From Verrucomicrobiota bacterium (GTDB taxonomy: Bacteria; Verrucomicrobiota; Verrucomicrobiia; Opitutales; Opitutaceae): a stretch of 63,242 bases of DNA. This document shows, piece by piece, positions 6,555 through 14,955 of the stretch (its first letter is position 1; each line of letters opens with the position of its first letter). The notes below the pieces were generated by a model. It was not told the origin of the DNA. It saw nothing but the letters and a program-made list of their open reading frames with translations, and searched no databases. The stretch is taken from contig JAEYUW010000042.1 of the NCBI GenBank assembly GCA_023432225.1, positions 1-63,242 on the forward strand. Direction: 5' to 3'. Made by a program: the position numbers and the translations under genes.

Positions 6555-7640
6555 TTAATGATCGGACGCCTGCCCGATCTGGACGAGCAACTGTTCCTTC
6601 GTCGGACCGGTCGCGTGCGTGACGAAGAAAGCGGTCACAGCGTTGGCGATCACGAGACGTTGCTTGATCGGCAGATTTCCGAGCGAGGCGCAGAGATAAC
6701 CGCCGTTGAAGCTGTCGCCTGCACCCGCGAGGCGGACCGTTTTGGTTTGGCGTTCCTGGATCGCGTAGGCTTCGCCGTCCTTCGCGTTGGAGGCCGCGGC
6801 GAATTCCGGCGTGTGCACCACCAACTCGTCGAAGCCGATCTTCTCGCGCGCGACGGTCAACGCCCGGGCGACCGCGGCTGGCTTCAGCTCCGGCCGCTCC
6901 ACGCCAATGCGCGAGAACAGTTCCATGACCTCATGCTCGTTCATGCTGAACGTCATTGGAATCTTGCCATTGTAGGAGCGGATCAGCGCCAGGCTCTTCG
7001 CGAACGACTCGCTGGATTTCTTTTTGATGTCGGCGAAATCGAAGAACATCCGGCGCGGCGGCGTGGCGTTCTGGTATTGCTCCATGAAGCCTTGGAAAAT
7101 CCCGTCGAAGTCCGCCGTCAGCGACCAGTAACCGAGTCCGAGGATATCGACGCTGGCGAACATCTCGCGCAGCTTCGCGGGTCCGAAGTGGTTCTTGATG
7201 CTTTCCCACGTCAGGCTCGAAACCGCTTCCAGATTACTCATCAGCACCTTTCCGTCACCGAACTCGAAGACGATCGTCAGCGCGGGATTGCCGAGGGAGA
7301 GCAATTCGCAGTTCGTCTGAAACTCGTGATAGGCGGGATCGATCGTGTCCTTGCCGTAGAGGCCCGGCAGCGACGGCTTGAGCCCGAGGCAGGCGGCGAT
7401 GCGTCCGGTGTTGATCGCGAATCCGCCTTCGCAGCGCCGCTTCGGCACCAACTCGAGTCCGACGCCGCCGTCCGCGCGCGCGACGAGCAGTTCGCCGAAC
7501 TGCTTGAGGCGATTCATCGGCACGAACTCGGTGAGGCTCTTGCGGACCTCCACGATTTGGTAGGTCTCGTCGACAAAGCCGTCGCAGCCGAGCAGCACTT
7601 TGCCTTTCAGGTTATTCAAGTAGTCGCGATAGACGTTCAT
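6555..7640 (-). CDS. PfkB-family carbohydrate kinase
   Basis: A 361-aa cytoplasmic kinase predicted to phosphorylate a sugar or nucleoside with ATP. The C-terminal RLAGAGDSFNGGYL near residue 305 matches PfkB signature 2, in which the Asp is the catalytic base and GAG forms the anion hole. The N-terminus has LLGCDGFVDE, with an Asp in the expected substrate-binding position, and GLYGKD follows the Gly-rich region. The substrate is not obvious. It lies 36 nt downstream of a mutarotase-like gene on the same strand, so both probably form one operon acting on the same sugar. Confidence 0.85.
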   Translation of the reverse strand: MNVYRDYLNNLKGKVLLGCDGFVDETYQIVEVRKSLTEFVPMNRLKQFGELLVARADGGVGLELVPKRRCEGGFAINTGRIAACLGLKPSLPGLYGKDTIDPAYHEFQTNCELLSLGNPALTIVFEFGDGKVLMSNLEAVSSLTWESIKNHFGPAKLREMFASVDILGLGYWSLTADFDGIFQGFMEQYQNATPPRRMFFDFADIKKKSSESFAKSLALIRSYNGKIPMTFSMNEHEVMELFSRIGVERPELKPAAVARALTVAREKIGFDELVVHTPEFAAASNAKDGEAYAIQERQTKTVRLAGAGDSFNGGYLCASLGNLPIKQRLVIANAVTAFFVTHATGPTKEQLLVQIGQASDH

Positions 7641-7676
7641 TGGGGTGTCGGGGAAATCAGTTTCGAGCGGAGACGA

Positions 7677-8741
7677 TCAACGGAGGAAGGTGAGATCCAC
7701 GGCGTGCTCGATGTGCCGGCCGCTCGCGGCTTCGAGGCGGATTCCGGTCGCGGTGCGACGGATCGCGCGCACGACGTCGAAGCCCTTGGGCAGCGCGGCG
7801 ACGCCCATGATATACGGGATGCGGGTGGGCTTGCGCGGCGAGAGCGCGAGCGAGGTCGGCACGTCTTTTTTCTGCCACGGGTTGGGCGTGAGCGAGGCGG
7901 CGAGGCCGAGATGGAAATAGCCCGTGACGTCTTCGACGCCCAAGACGCCGCGATGCCGTCCGCTCCACGGCGCGTAGTGACGTCCGCCGTTGGAGTGCCA
8001 CAGCACGGTCGAGGCGAGATACGCGGGATTTTTGAGCGAGAACCAGACAAAGCCCTTCTCCGCAAAGACCACCGCGGCCCACGCGAAGTCGTCGGCATCC
8101 TTGTGATGCACCATGACGAGATCCTCGAAGCCTTCGCGCGCCGGGTAGCGCGTGAGGTCGGTCGTGCCGCCATTGGCCATCGGCACGCGATCCAAACGGC
8201 GCAGCCACGCCCCGGCCTTCAGCGACGAGTAACCGCCGTGCACCGGATTCTCGAACGGCACCGGCAGCACCTGCGCGAGGCGCAGTTTGCTGAACGAGAT
8301 CGTGCCCGGGCCGTTGCGATTGAAATCGAGCATCGCGTGATGACCGAGGCACATCTTGCCACTCGCGCCCTCGATGAGATGAGCCTGGTAGAGGTTCGTC
8401 TCGCCGGGACGCGCCTCGAGCGTCTTGGTGACTTTGCCCGGGCGAATCTTCGTGCGCAGGACGGCGACCATACGCTCCGGGGCCGACGCGGTCACCTTCC
8501 ACTCGCCGTTGGCCGTTTCGCCGTGCGGCGGATGATTCTCGCCGCGCCAAGCGGGACCATCGCCGAAGGGCGCGCAGAAGAAATCCCCGCGCAATCCGCG
8601 CAGGAGCGGAATCAACTTCTTCGCTTCTGGCTCACCGCACCACGGCGCGGTGTGGAGTGGCTCGACCACCTGGCGGCCGAGGCGAAAGGTGACCGGCCCG
8701 AGCTGGCCACCGGTCGTGGTGAGGTTGAACGTCACATTCAT
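7677..8741 (-). CDS. Aldose-1-epimerase (mutarotase)-like protein
   Basis: A 354-aa protein without a signal peptide. The early LRGDFFCAPFG motif and the regularly spaced beta-strand pattern resemble the galactose-mutarotase superfamily, whose members interconvert sugar anomers or bind sugars. A cluster of His residues (VMVHHKD near 215, LWHSNGG near 255) could line the site. I cannot name the sugar. It precedes a PfkB kinase gene by 36 nt, which supports a role in carbohydrate handling. The assignment rests on motif similarity by eye and is tentative. Confidence 0.6.
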   Translation of the reverse strand: MNVTFNLTTTGGQLGPVTFRLGRQVVEPLHTAPWCGEPEAKKLIPLLRGLRGDFFCAPFGDGPAWRGENHPPHGETANGEWKVTASAPERMVAVLRTKIRPGKVTKTLEARPGETNLYQAHLIEGASGKMCLGHHAMLDFNRNGPGTISFSKLRLAQVLPVPFENPVHGGYSSLKAGAWLRRLDRVPMANGGTTDLTRYPAREGFEDLVMVHHKDADDFAWAAVVFAEKGFVWFSLKNPAYLASTVLWHSNGGRHYAPWSGRHRGVLGVEDVTGYFHLGLAASLTPNPWQKKDVPTSLALSPRKPTRIPYIMGVAALPKGFDVVRAIRRTATGIRLEAASGRHIEHAVDLTFLR

Positions 8742-8790
8742 GAAGGGGCAGAAATTAACTATTGATGATCGCGCGATGGCCTGGCGTTGC

Positions 8791-8852
8791 GGTGGAGCGC
8801 GTTGACCCCAACGCGCTCGGGCGAGAACGCGTTGCGGTCAACGCGTTCCACC
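8791..8852. repeat. Large inverted repeat, GGTGGAGCGCGTT type
   Basis: The left arm (8791-8819) and right arm (8822-8852) pair over most of their length, with small bulges. They form a long hairpin upstream of the mutarotase-like gene. There is no T-tract, so it is a REP-like element rather than a terminator. Confidence 0.75.
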
Positions 8853-8954
8853 GTGTCAGCCGTGAGCCTCGATAGACATGCTGACTCGCGGACGCGGGAG
8901 CCGGTGCCGCGACGCCGTGAGCTCCGAGTTCTGGGGTGGGAGACTGCAAGGCCG

Positions 8955-9194
8955 CTACGTCCGATCCGTCGCGTGAGGCCGGCCGTGCTTCTTCGAGGCT
9001 TTCGGTCGACCGGGCTTCGCTCCCGTTGCCGGGCAGGGATCGTCCGGCAGGACGGGAATGCCTTCGTTGGTGGCGGGATGCTCTTTCGCATCTCGTCTGG
9101 ACCGCAGAGCGGCCCCCAAGTGGCGAGCGATGATCCGTTGCTCGGCAATAGGGAGCCTTTGGATCGCGATCTCGATCTCGGCGACGGAGCCCAT
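8955..9194 (-). CDS. Small antitoxin-like protein (orphan)
   Basis: A predicted 79-aa protein starting MGSVAEIEIAIQRLPIAEQR, a pattern common in the N-terminal helix of small antitoxins that pair with RelE/ParE or PIN toxins. The C-terminal half is basic and proline-rich. No toxin frame is evident on either side, and repeats flank both ends. The start was chosen by the antitoxin-like N-terminus and a GGAATCGGAG stretch just upstream. The frame extends further upstream, but that part looks noncoding. It may be an orphan remnant. Confidence 0.4.
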   Translation of the reverse strand: MGSVAEIEIAIQRLPIAEQRIIARHLGAALRSRRDAKEHPATNEGIPVLPDDPCPATGAKPGRPKASKKHGRPHATDRT

Positions 9195-9377
9195 GCTCCG
9201 ATTCCATCTGTCAACCCGATCGCAGGCAACGCCGGCCGCCCGCCGCGCCGAGATTATGAGACTAGAAACTAATGAACAGTAGCGGAGAAGCAGCGCCAAA
9301 CGCCGACGCCAAAGCGCAAGCATCGACCGACTCCCGGGCCTCTATGTTCAATCTGCCTTGGTTCGCTCCTCGAGCGG

Positions 9378-9398
9378 GGCTCGCTCGGAGAACTCGCC
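9378..9398 (+). repeat. GGCTCGTTCGGAGAACTCGCC repeat, copy 2
   Basis: One T-to-C difference from the copies at 6511 and 11181. It borders the CACAGAG element at 9432. Confidence 0.7.
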
Positions 9399-9431
9399 CG
9401 GCCAGCCGACCTCAATCCCGCGATCCGATTT

Positions 9432-9538
9432 AACACAGAGGACACGGAGGGCACAGAGACCTACACGAAGACAGAAGGGCAATCTCGTCCTGTAGATCGT
9501 TGCTCGGACCTCTGCGCTCTCTGTGCCCTCTGTGTTTA
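9432..9538. repeat. CACAGAG inverted-repeat element 1
   Basis: The left arm AACACAGAGGACACGGAGG and following bases is mirrored by CTCTGTGCCCTCTGTGTTTA on the right, with about 45 nt between. Elements of the same type occur at 10986-11149 and 44929-45019. They encode nothing and look like non-autonomous MITE/REP sequences. Confidence 0.8.
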
Positions 9539-9634
9539 GTCTGCCTTGGTCCAGCTCCTCGCCCGCGGCCAGTTTTCACTCTAAACGCATCGCCGTTTCA
9601 CACGCGCTTCATCAAGGTGCGTCATCGTCAGCCC

Positions 9635-10108
9635 ATGAAAGCCCCCGGCCTAAAGCGCGGCACCGCGCTGTTTCTCCAAGTCGTCACCGTGCTCGTGGGC
9701 GCCGCCGCGATCGCTTTCCTGCTGGGCGAGCCACACCTCGAGGGCCGCAACGCCCACGCCACGACGTTCGAGATCTACTTCCACGATCCCTTCCTCGCGT
9801 ATGTGTATGCGGGCTCGGTTCCTTTCTTCGTGGCGCTGCAGCGCACGTTCGCGCTGTTCGGTGACGTCCGACGGAGCGGAAGCTTTTCAAGGGAGACCGT
9901 CGTTGCCCTGCGCACCATCCAGCGTTGCGCGATGATCCTCCTCGGCTTCGTCGCCGGCGCTGTGCTCATCATCCTCGCTTTCGGCGACGGCGAAGACCGG
10001 CCGGCAGGGATTTTCATGAGCGCGCTCGCCGCATTGACCGCCGGCGGAATTGCCCTCGCGGCGGCGTTGTCCGCGCGCGCCCTCAAACGCATCTGGCCTG
10101 AAGGATGA
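9635..10108 (+). CDS. DUF2975-type membrane protein
   Basis: A 157-aa integral membrane protein with four predicted hydrophobic segments (about residues 12-30, 52-72, 92-115 and 122-145). The layout of segment, short extracytoplasmic loop, PFFVALQRTF, then a polar stretch and two closing helices fits the DUF2975 family, whose role is unknown and which often accompanies a small transcription factor. No such regulator is adjacent here. The start at 9635 puts the first helix right after a basic N-terminus. An upstream in-frame extension lies in repeat sequence. Confidence 0.7.
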   Translation: MKAPGLKRGTALFLQVVTVLVGAAAIAFLLGEPHLEGRNAHATTFEIYFHDPFLAYVYAGSVPFFVALQRTFALFGDVRRSGSFSRETVVALRTIQRCAMILLGFVAGAVLIILAFGDGEDRPAGIFMSALAALTAGGIALAAALSARALKRIWPEG

Positions 10109-10174
10109 CCGTGGTGGCCGCTCTCCGCGCCCGCTGCGTTTAATCTGTCCGAATTTCGCCGACGGTCGGTGACG

Positions 10175-10750
10175 TCAACCGACCCACGCACGTCCGGCCG
10201 GCAGCACGTCGCGGCCGCACAGATCGGCGAGAATGATGCGCGCCATCATATACCACGCGCTCAGCGCGCAGAGCATCAGCTCGTAGCCGGCCACCTTGTT
10301 GAAGACCGGATTCACGAAGTGCCCGAGGTCGAGCAGCACGAACCCGATCAGCAGCAGCGTGAACGTCAGCGCCATGGCGCCGTGAATGCGCAGCGAGCCG
10401 ATCCACAGGATCACCGTGAACAGCGTCCAGCCGACGAGGAACCAGCCGACATCGTGATGACTCGCCTCGAACACTTTGAAGTGATTCCCGAGCAGCATCA
10501 GGCAGAGCGAAATCCAGAACGCGCCGTAGGACGTGAACGCGCAATAGCCGAAGCTATTGCCGGTTTTCATCTCCTGCAGGCCCGCGATCAGCTGCGCGGT
10601 GCCGCCGAAAATCAGACCGACCCATATGACGGGGCCCATGCCCATCCAGCCCACATTGTGGAACTGGAGCAGCAGCGTCGTGAGGCCGAAGCCGGCGAGG
10701 CCGACGACGGCGGGGTTGGCGAGTTTGGGAGAGGAAGCGGAAGCGCTCAT
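10175..10750 (-). CDS. GPR1/FUN34/SatP-family acetate-type transporter
   Basis: A 191-aa inner-membrane protein with six predicted transmembrane helices. The N-terminal LANPAVVGLAGFGLTTLLL is the family signature (NPAxxGL), and GNSFGYCAFTSYGAFWISL and the HDVGWFLVGW segment also fit acetate/succinate-proton symporters of this family. It would take up acetate or a similar short acid. The start at 10750 (MSASASSPK) is preferred over an upstream in-frame Met whose extension is basic and unlike the family. The gene stands alone. Confidence 0.85.
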   Translation of the reverse strand: MSASASSPKLANPAVVGLAGFGLTTLLLQFHNVGWMGMGPVIWVGLIFGGTAQLIAGLQEMKTGNSFGYCAFTSYGAFWISLCLMLLGNHFKVFEASHHDVGWFLVGWTLFTVILWIGSLRIHGAMALTFTLLLIGFVLLDLGHFVNPVFNKVAGYELMLCALSAWYMMARIILADLCGRDVLPAGRAWVG

Positions 10751-11265
10751 GAAAAGCCGCGCAACAGAGGGCGCGCGCCTCGCTCCTGCAACGCTGCCCC
10801 GCGTCGCGGTCCGGCTTAGCACGCGCGGACATGGCCGCCATCAGCCTCGCTTCGAGTGATGCTCCATTTCTTGGCAACCTCTCGCCGCGGGTTGCGAGGG
10901 AGACAAAGGCGGGCGCGTGAGGATCAGCGGCAGGGTGAGTTCTCCGAACGAGCCGCCGTTGACTCCGCCTGATTCCGATCTGGTCAACACAGAGATCACA
11001 GAGGACACAGAGACAGGGAGAGAGGGCCGCTGATCACCGAAACGGACACGGGCGTCGAACGATCAGCCTGGCCGCCAAATCCCTCGGGGCGCCTTCTTGT
11101 GGCCAATCCCGCGGTTGGTCGCTCTGCGCTCTCTGCGTCCTCTGTGTTTGATGGTTTGGTTTCGCCGCGCTCGGCGGCGCGGCTCGTTCGGAGAACTCGC
11201 CCCACCTCATGCGCTGGCATTGTTGTCGCGTTTCCCTGAAAGCCTGAGACATCTTTTGCAACTCC
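10751..11265. other. Gene-free interval with a composite MITE-like element
   Basis: No convincing gene between the divergent transporter and YkgJ genes. The interval contains a nested inverted-repeat element at 10934-11201. The first 180 nt show nothing recognisable apart from being the likely promoter region of the transporter gene. Confidence 0.6.
10934..11201. mobile_element. Composite MITE-like element with nested inverted repeats
   Basis: The ends are the 21-nt repeat in opposite orientations: GGTGAGTTCTCCGAACGAGCC at 10934-10954 and GGCTCGTTCGGAGAACTCGCC at 11181-11201. Inside is a second inverted repeat of the CACAGAG type (10986-11020 and 11122-11149). It encodes no transposase. The structure suits a non-autonomous element mobilised in trans. 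Confidence 0.65.
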
Positions 11266-11985
11266 ATGCCCGCCCGCACTCCCGTTTCCCAGCGCTTCGA
11301 GCTGTTCGATCACGCGATCGCACAGATGGGCCAGCGGCTGGAGCGCGTGCGACATCCGGAGCAAATGATGGAAGCGCTCGCCTGGGGCATGGCGGAACTC
11401 GAGCGCACTTATGCCGGGACCAAACGCAGCGTGCTCGCGACCGTTGCGTGCCGCTCCGGCTGCGACGCCTGTTGCCATGTGCCCATCGACGTGCAGGCGC
11501 ACGAAGTGTTTTTCGCGGCGCACCACATCCAGCTCCACTTTTCTGCCGACGCGCTCACGGCGCTGATCGAGCGTCTCGCCACGCACCGCGCGAACATCGC
11601 GGCACTCGCTCCGGGCGATCGCGATCTGATTCGCCAGCCGTGCGCGTTGCTGCGCGACGATGGCGCGTGCTCGATCTACGAAGGCCGCCCGCAGGCTTGC
11701 CGCTCGCACCACAGCAGCGACGCCACCCTGTGCGCGGCCTATAACGAGGACTCGAGCGTCGATATCGCGAAGGCCTACATTCCCGCCCTGCGTGCGCGCA
11801 TGTTCGCGGTGATGCTCGGCGTCGACGAGGCGCTGGAGTCTGCCGGCTACGACGAGCGCGCCTACGATTACGGCTCCGCGCTGCACGAAGCGCTCACCAA
11901 TTCCCTTTGCCTCGTCGGCTGGATGCGGCGCCAAAACGCCTTTCCCGATTCCTGCCTGGCGTATCCGGACGAGAAAAGCAGTTAG
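11266..11985 (+). CDS. YkgJ-family cysteine-cluster protein
   Basis: A 239-aa cytoplasmic protein of the CxxCxxCC family, which is thought to bind Zn or an Fe-S cluster; the biochemical role is unknown. The key cysteines are in CRSGCDACCHVP (about residues 62-73), in PCALLRDDGACSIYEGRPQACR (about 125-146) and in the later TLCAAY. The last two match the standard spacing, with the conserved GxCxxYxxRPxxCR pattern. The start ATG follows the composite repeat element by about 65 nt, so the promoter may lie within or next to the element. Confidence 0.85.
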   Translation: MPARTPVSQRFELFDHAIAQMGQRLERVRHPEQMMEALAWGMAELERTYAGTKRSVLATVACRSGCDACCHVPIDVQAHEVFFAAHHIQLHFSADALTALIERLATHRANIAALAPGDRDLIRQPCALLRDDGACSIYEGRPQACRSHHSSDATLCAAYNEDSSVDIAKAYIPALRARMFAVMLGVDEALESAGYDERAYDYGSALHEALTNSLCLVGWMRRQNAFPDSCLAYPDEKSS

Positions 11986-12014
11986 CCGCGGACCGGCAGC
12001 CGCGACGACAGGCC

Positions 12015-12037
12015 GGGGCGCTTGTCCTCAAGCGCCC
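12015..12037. repeat. Hairpin between convergent genes
   Basis: GGGCGCTTG pairs with CAAGCGCCC around a TCCT loop. It lies between the converging YkgJ and vWA genes. There is no T-tract on either side, so a bidirectional terminator role is only possible. Confidence 0.5.
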
Positions 12038-12116
12038 GGGCAGGCGCGCGCGTCAACTCGAGCGAAGGCGGTGGCGGACAACCGCCCCTACCGGGCAGAG
12101 CATAGTCCGTGGTCGC

Positions 12117-14003
12117 TCACCTGTGCTCTTCGTAGCTGATCGCGATCTTCGCGGCGAACGCCTGCTTCTTCGCCGTGCCGTTGAAGCGCACGCTATGCGT
12201 GCGTTCATCGTAAACGAAACCGTTCTCCGGATCGGCTGGCACTGGCTGACCGTCGACCAGCACGCGAATCGACTTTCTCGCGAGCGTCGCGCCGGGATCG
12301 ATGGGATCGAGGGCCACGGCGACGGTGTCGGCGATGCGATCGCCGAGCGCCGCGAGCGGCGCGGAGAAATCGCTCTCGATGTTCAGCACGCTGCCGCCGG
12401 TGAGTTCGGCCGCGCGGCGGTGCGAGAGATTGTGGGGTGAGACGACCGCGTGCATCTCGATTTTTCCGCGCTGGTTGCCCTTCACGATGATGAACGGGCG
12501 CAGCACCCAATAGTTGATGTAGCCGTCGAGCGTCTGTCGCCGCGCCGGGTGGCGGGCGTTGTAGGCTTCGATCAGCTCGGGCAGCTTGCCGTTCTCCACC
12601 CACTCGGCCTTCTGGCCGCCGCCGGACTGCGGCACCCACGTCGCCATGCGCGTCTCTTCTTCGTCCATGAAATAGACCACGATCGTCGTCGCTTCGGGAC
12701 GCAACAGCGCGTGGCGGCCGGCCTGCGCATCGGCGACGAAGTTATACACGGCGGTGAAGGCGGTGCGGTTGCTGTCGCCGTTCGTGCCGACCTTCACGAG
12801 CTCGGCAAAGACCGCATCGGGCGTCTGCGGCGTCACCCACGGCTGCGGCAGGGCCGACAGCGTCACGAGGTTGCCGTTGCTCGCCACCTCCTTGGTGGCG
12901 CGCTTCGGCTGGCCCTTGCGATCGAGCGTCGGTTGGCCGGACTTGTCGAACTGGATCGAGGCAACGGTCTTCGCGTAACGCTCGCCCTGATTGACGAAGT
13001 CCGTCGTCAGCACGCCGATGCGGTAATCGAGCCTCTTCTCGTCGAACAGCTGGCGGAAACGGCGCAGATTTTCCGCGATGCGCTGTTGGTGCGGCGCCAT
13101 CGAGCGCGAATTGTTGATCACGAACACGAGGTCGACCTCCCGGCTTTTGCTGCGGTCGGCCACCTTCTGCTTCGGGATGCGAATCGGTTCGACCGTGACG
13201 GTGACGACGTTGTCCACGCCGAGTGCGGGGTTGTTTTCGTCGGACGTGTAGTAATTGAAACGATCCTCGCCGATGAAGCCGGGATTCGGCTCATAGGTGA
13301 GTTCGCCGGTGCGGGCGTCGAGTTTCGCAGTGCCGTGCTGTGCTCGGACCTTGTGATCGAGCGACCAGACCAACTTCGGATTCGCGATGTTCGCGCGATC
13401 GGCCTCGCGCATGAAATCCTGGTGGCTCGGAATCTTTTTCACGACCGGCGTGTTCGGCCGCGTCGTAAGCGTGACCGGGGCGGCGGCCAGCGTGCGCTCG
13501 CGCGAGCCCTTGACGGTAAACTCGTCGAGCACCACCGGCGGCGGCGGACGCACTTGGATGACGACCCGGTTCTCGAAGACCATTCCCGACGTCGTATTGC
13601 GCACCGTGTAAGTGAAGGCGTCCTCGCCCGTGAAATCCTCCTTCGCTTCGTAAGCAAAATAGCCGAGACGCGAAGTCTGGTTGGCAAAAAAATCGTCGCC
13701 CTCGCCCTCACCGGCCAATCCCACCCGCCCGAACCGCGGAGCGACCGTGACTGTATAAATCAGGTCCGTCCAAGTGTCGGCGCTGAGGATCTCCGGCGCG
13801 ACCGCGAGCCGGCCGGAGAGACGCCGGCCCTCGACTTCCAGCCGCGTCGGATGGGGCGATACGATCTTCTCGGCACCGATCGTCGCCGCCGGGGACGCCG
13901 CAGATTCGGCGGACTGCGCCGCGCCGTGGGCGCACAGCGCCGCAGCGAGAAAAAAGAACAACATTCGCGTCCAGGTGGGCAGCTTGGTGAGACAGGTCGT
14001 CAT
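12117..14003 (-). CDS. Exported von Willebrand A protein with cadherin-like repeats
   Basis: A 628-aa protein with a signal peptide (about residues 1-30). It is followed by two Ig/cadherin-like beta modules of the type ending in FTGEDAFTYTVRN (about 125) and FIGEDRFNYYTSDE (about 250). The vWA domain starts near residue 290 with VDLVFVINNSRSM. In the canonical MIDAS (DxSxS) the first residue is Asp, whereas here it is Asn, so metal binding may be weakened. The vWA fold usually mediates metal-dependent adhesion or assembly. The start at 14003 is supported by an AAGGAGG stretch at about 14 nt upstream, and an in-frame extension up to 14213 has no coding character. It is probably periplasmic or cell-surface. 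The ligand is unknown. Confidence 0.75.
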   Translation of the reverse strand: MTTCLTKLPTWTRMLFFFLAAALCAHGAAQSAESAASPAATIGAEKIVSPHPTRLEVEGRRLSGRLAVAPEILSADTWTDLIYTVTVAPRFGRVGLAGEGEGDDFFANQTSRLGYFAYEAKEDFTGEDAFTYTVRNTTSGMVFENRVVIQVRPPPPVVLDEFTVKGSRERTLAAAPVTLTTRPNTPVVKKIPSHQDFMREADRANIANPKLVWSLDHKVRAQHGTAKLDARTGELTYEPNPGFIGEDRFNYYTSDENNPALGVDNVVTVTVEPIRIPKQKVADRSKSREVDLVFVINNSRSMAPHQQRIAENLRRFRQLFDEKRLDYRIGVLTTDFVNQGERYAKTVASIQFDKSGQPTLDRKGQPKRATKEVASNGNLVTLSALPQPWVTPQTPDAVFAELVKVGTNGDSNRTAFTAVYNFVADAQAGRHALLRPEATTIVVYFMDEEETRMATWVPQSGGGQKAEWVENGKLPELIEAYNARHPARRQTLDGYINYWVLRPFIIVKGNQRGKIEMHAVVSPHNLSHRRAAELTGGSVLNIESDFSAPLAALGDRIADTVAVALDPIDPGATLARKSIRVLVDGQPVPADPENGFVYDERTHSVRFNGTAKKQAFAAKIAISYEEHR

Positions 14004-14211
14004 GGTGTGAGCGATAACCTCCTTAGTCTGAGACGGCCAGAAGTAGTTCCGCCGCTTCGCCGCCTCCCCGGAACGGTCTCGCGTCTTAAGCGGCACATCA
14101 CACTGAGCCGTTACTCCCCCACGGGAAGATGACCGCCTCCGCCATTCGCTTCCTCGGCAACCAGCGGCGGCAGAACTTGTTTTCTTCCGCAAGTGAGCTT
14201 CCCTCGTTCGC

Positions 14212-14919
14212 ATGGCCTCACCCGAGACGCCGGTCGGATTCGACGCACAGAACGCGGCCGCCTACGACGACCGCTTCGCGAAGATCAGTGCGCTGCGCGA
14301 GGCGCTGCTGCTGCAGACGCGCGCGATCCTCGGCGATCTGCCCGCCGATGCGCGCGTGCTCTGCGTCGGTGCGGGCACCGGGCACGAAGTGCTTGCGCTT
14401 GCCACGCACTTTTCGAGCTGGCGATTCACCGTCGTCGATCCTTCCGCGCCGATGATGGCCATCTGCCGTCGCCGCGCCACGGAGCATGGATTCGCAGACC
14501 GCTGCACTTTTCACGGCGGCTACCTCGATTCCCTTCCACCGGGCGAGCCGTTCCACGCCGCCACGAGTCTGCTGGTGTCCCATTTTCTCGTGACGACCGA
14601 AAAGCGGCGCGCCTTTTTTTGCGAGATCGCCGATCGGCTCCGCCCGCACGGGCGGCTGGTGACGGCCGACTTGAGCGGCGACCGCACCACGACGAGTCAT
14701 GCGCAGCTCCAAACGGTGTGGTTCCGCCTAATGGAGATCGCCGGCGTGCCACCCGAGGCGCACGCGCGCATGCTCGAGGCCTGGCAACGCGACGTCAGCT
14801 TCCTGCCCTCCCCTGAGTTCGAGGAGCTCATCGCCTCCGCCGGCTTCGAGCCGCCGGTGCTTTTTCACCAAACGCTGCTCATTCGCGCGTGGTTCGCGCT
14901 GCGCCCGCCTCGCTCCTGA
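14212..14919 (+). CDS. Class I SAM-dependent methyltransferase
   Basis: A 235-aa cytoplasmic protein. Motif I is VLCVGAGTGHEVLALA (about residues 49-64), the acidic end of strand 2 is VVDPSAPM, and motif III is near RLRPHGRLVTADL. These mark a Rossmann-fold methyltransferase that uses S-adenosylmethionine. The substrate is unknown, and similar proteins act on small molecules such as lipids or quinones. It reads divergently from the vWA gene and is followed by a reductase-like gene 36 nt downstream, possibly in the same transcript. Confidence 0.8.
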   Translation: MASPETPVGFDAQNAAAYDDRFAKISALREALLLQTRAILGDLPADARVLCVGAGTGHEVLALATHFSSWRFTVVDPSAPMMAICRRRATEHGFADRCTFHGGYLDSLPPGEPFHAATSLLVSHFLVTTEKRRAFFCEIADRLRPHGRLVTADLSGDRTTTSHAQLQTVWFRLMEIAGVPPEAHARMLEAWQRDVSFLPSPEFEELIASAGFEPPVLFHQTLLIRAWFALRPPRS

Positions 14920-14955
14920 CACGACGTTGTCAGCGCCTTCTGCGACAATGGCGCG

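Larger units (their letters stand above)
9195..9634. other. Gene-free repeat-rich interval
   Basis: No convincing gene. The interval holds a GGCTCGCTCGGAGAACTCGCC repeat (9378-9398) and a CACAGAG-type inverted repeat (9432-9538) before the DUF2975 gene. Confidence 0.6.

Noticed and set aside
6558..8765. A 735-codon open frame on the plus strand opposite the kinase and mutarotase genes
   Set aside because: It runs antisense through two clear genes, its product is Arg/His/Glu-rich without domains, and it follows from the strong third-position GC bias.
12450..14132. A 560-codon plus-strand frame
   Set aside because: Antisense to the vWA gene, and arginine/histidine-rich with no domain.
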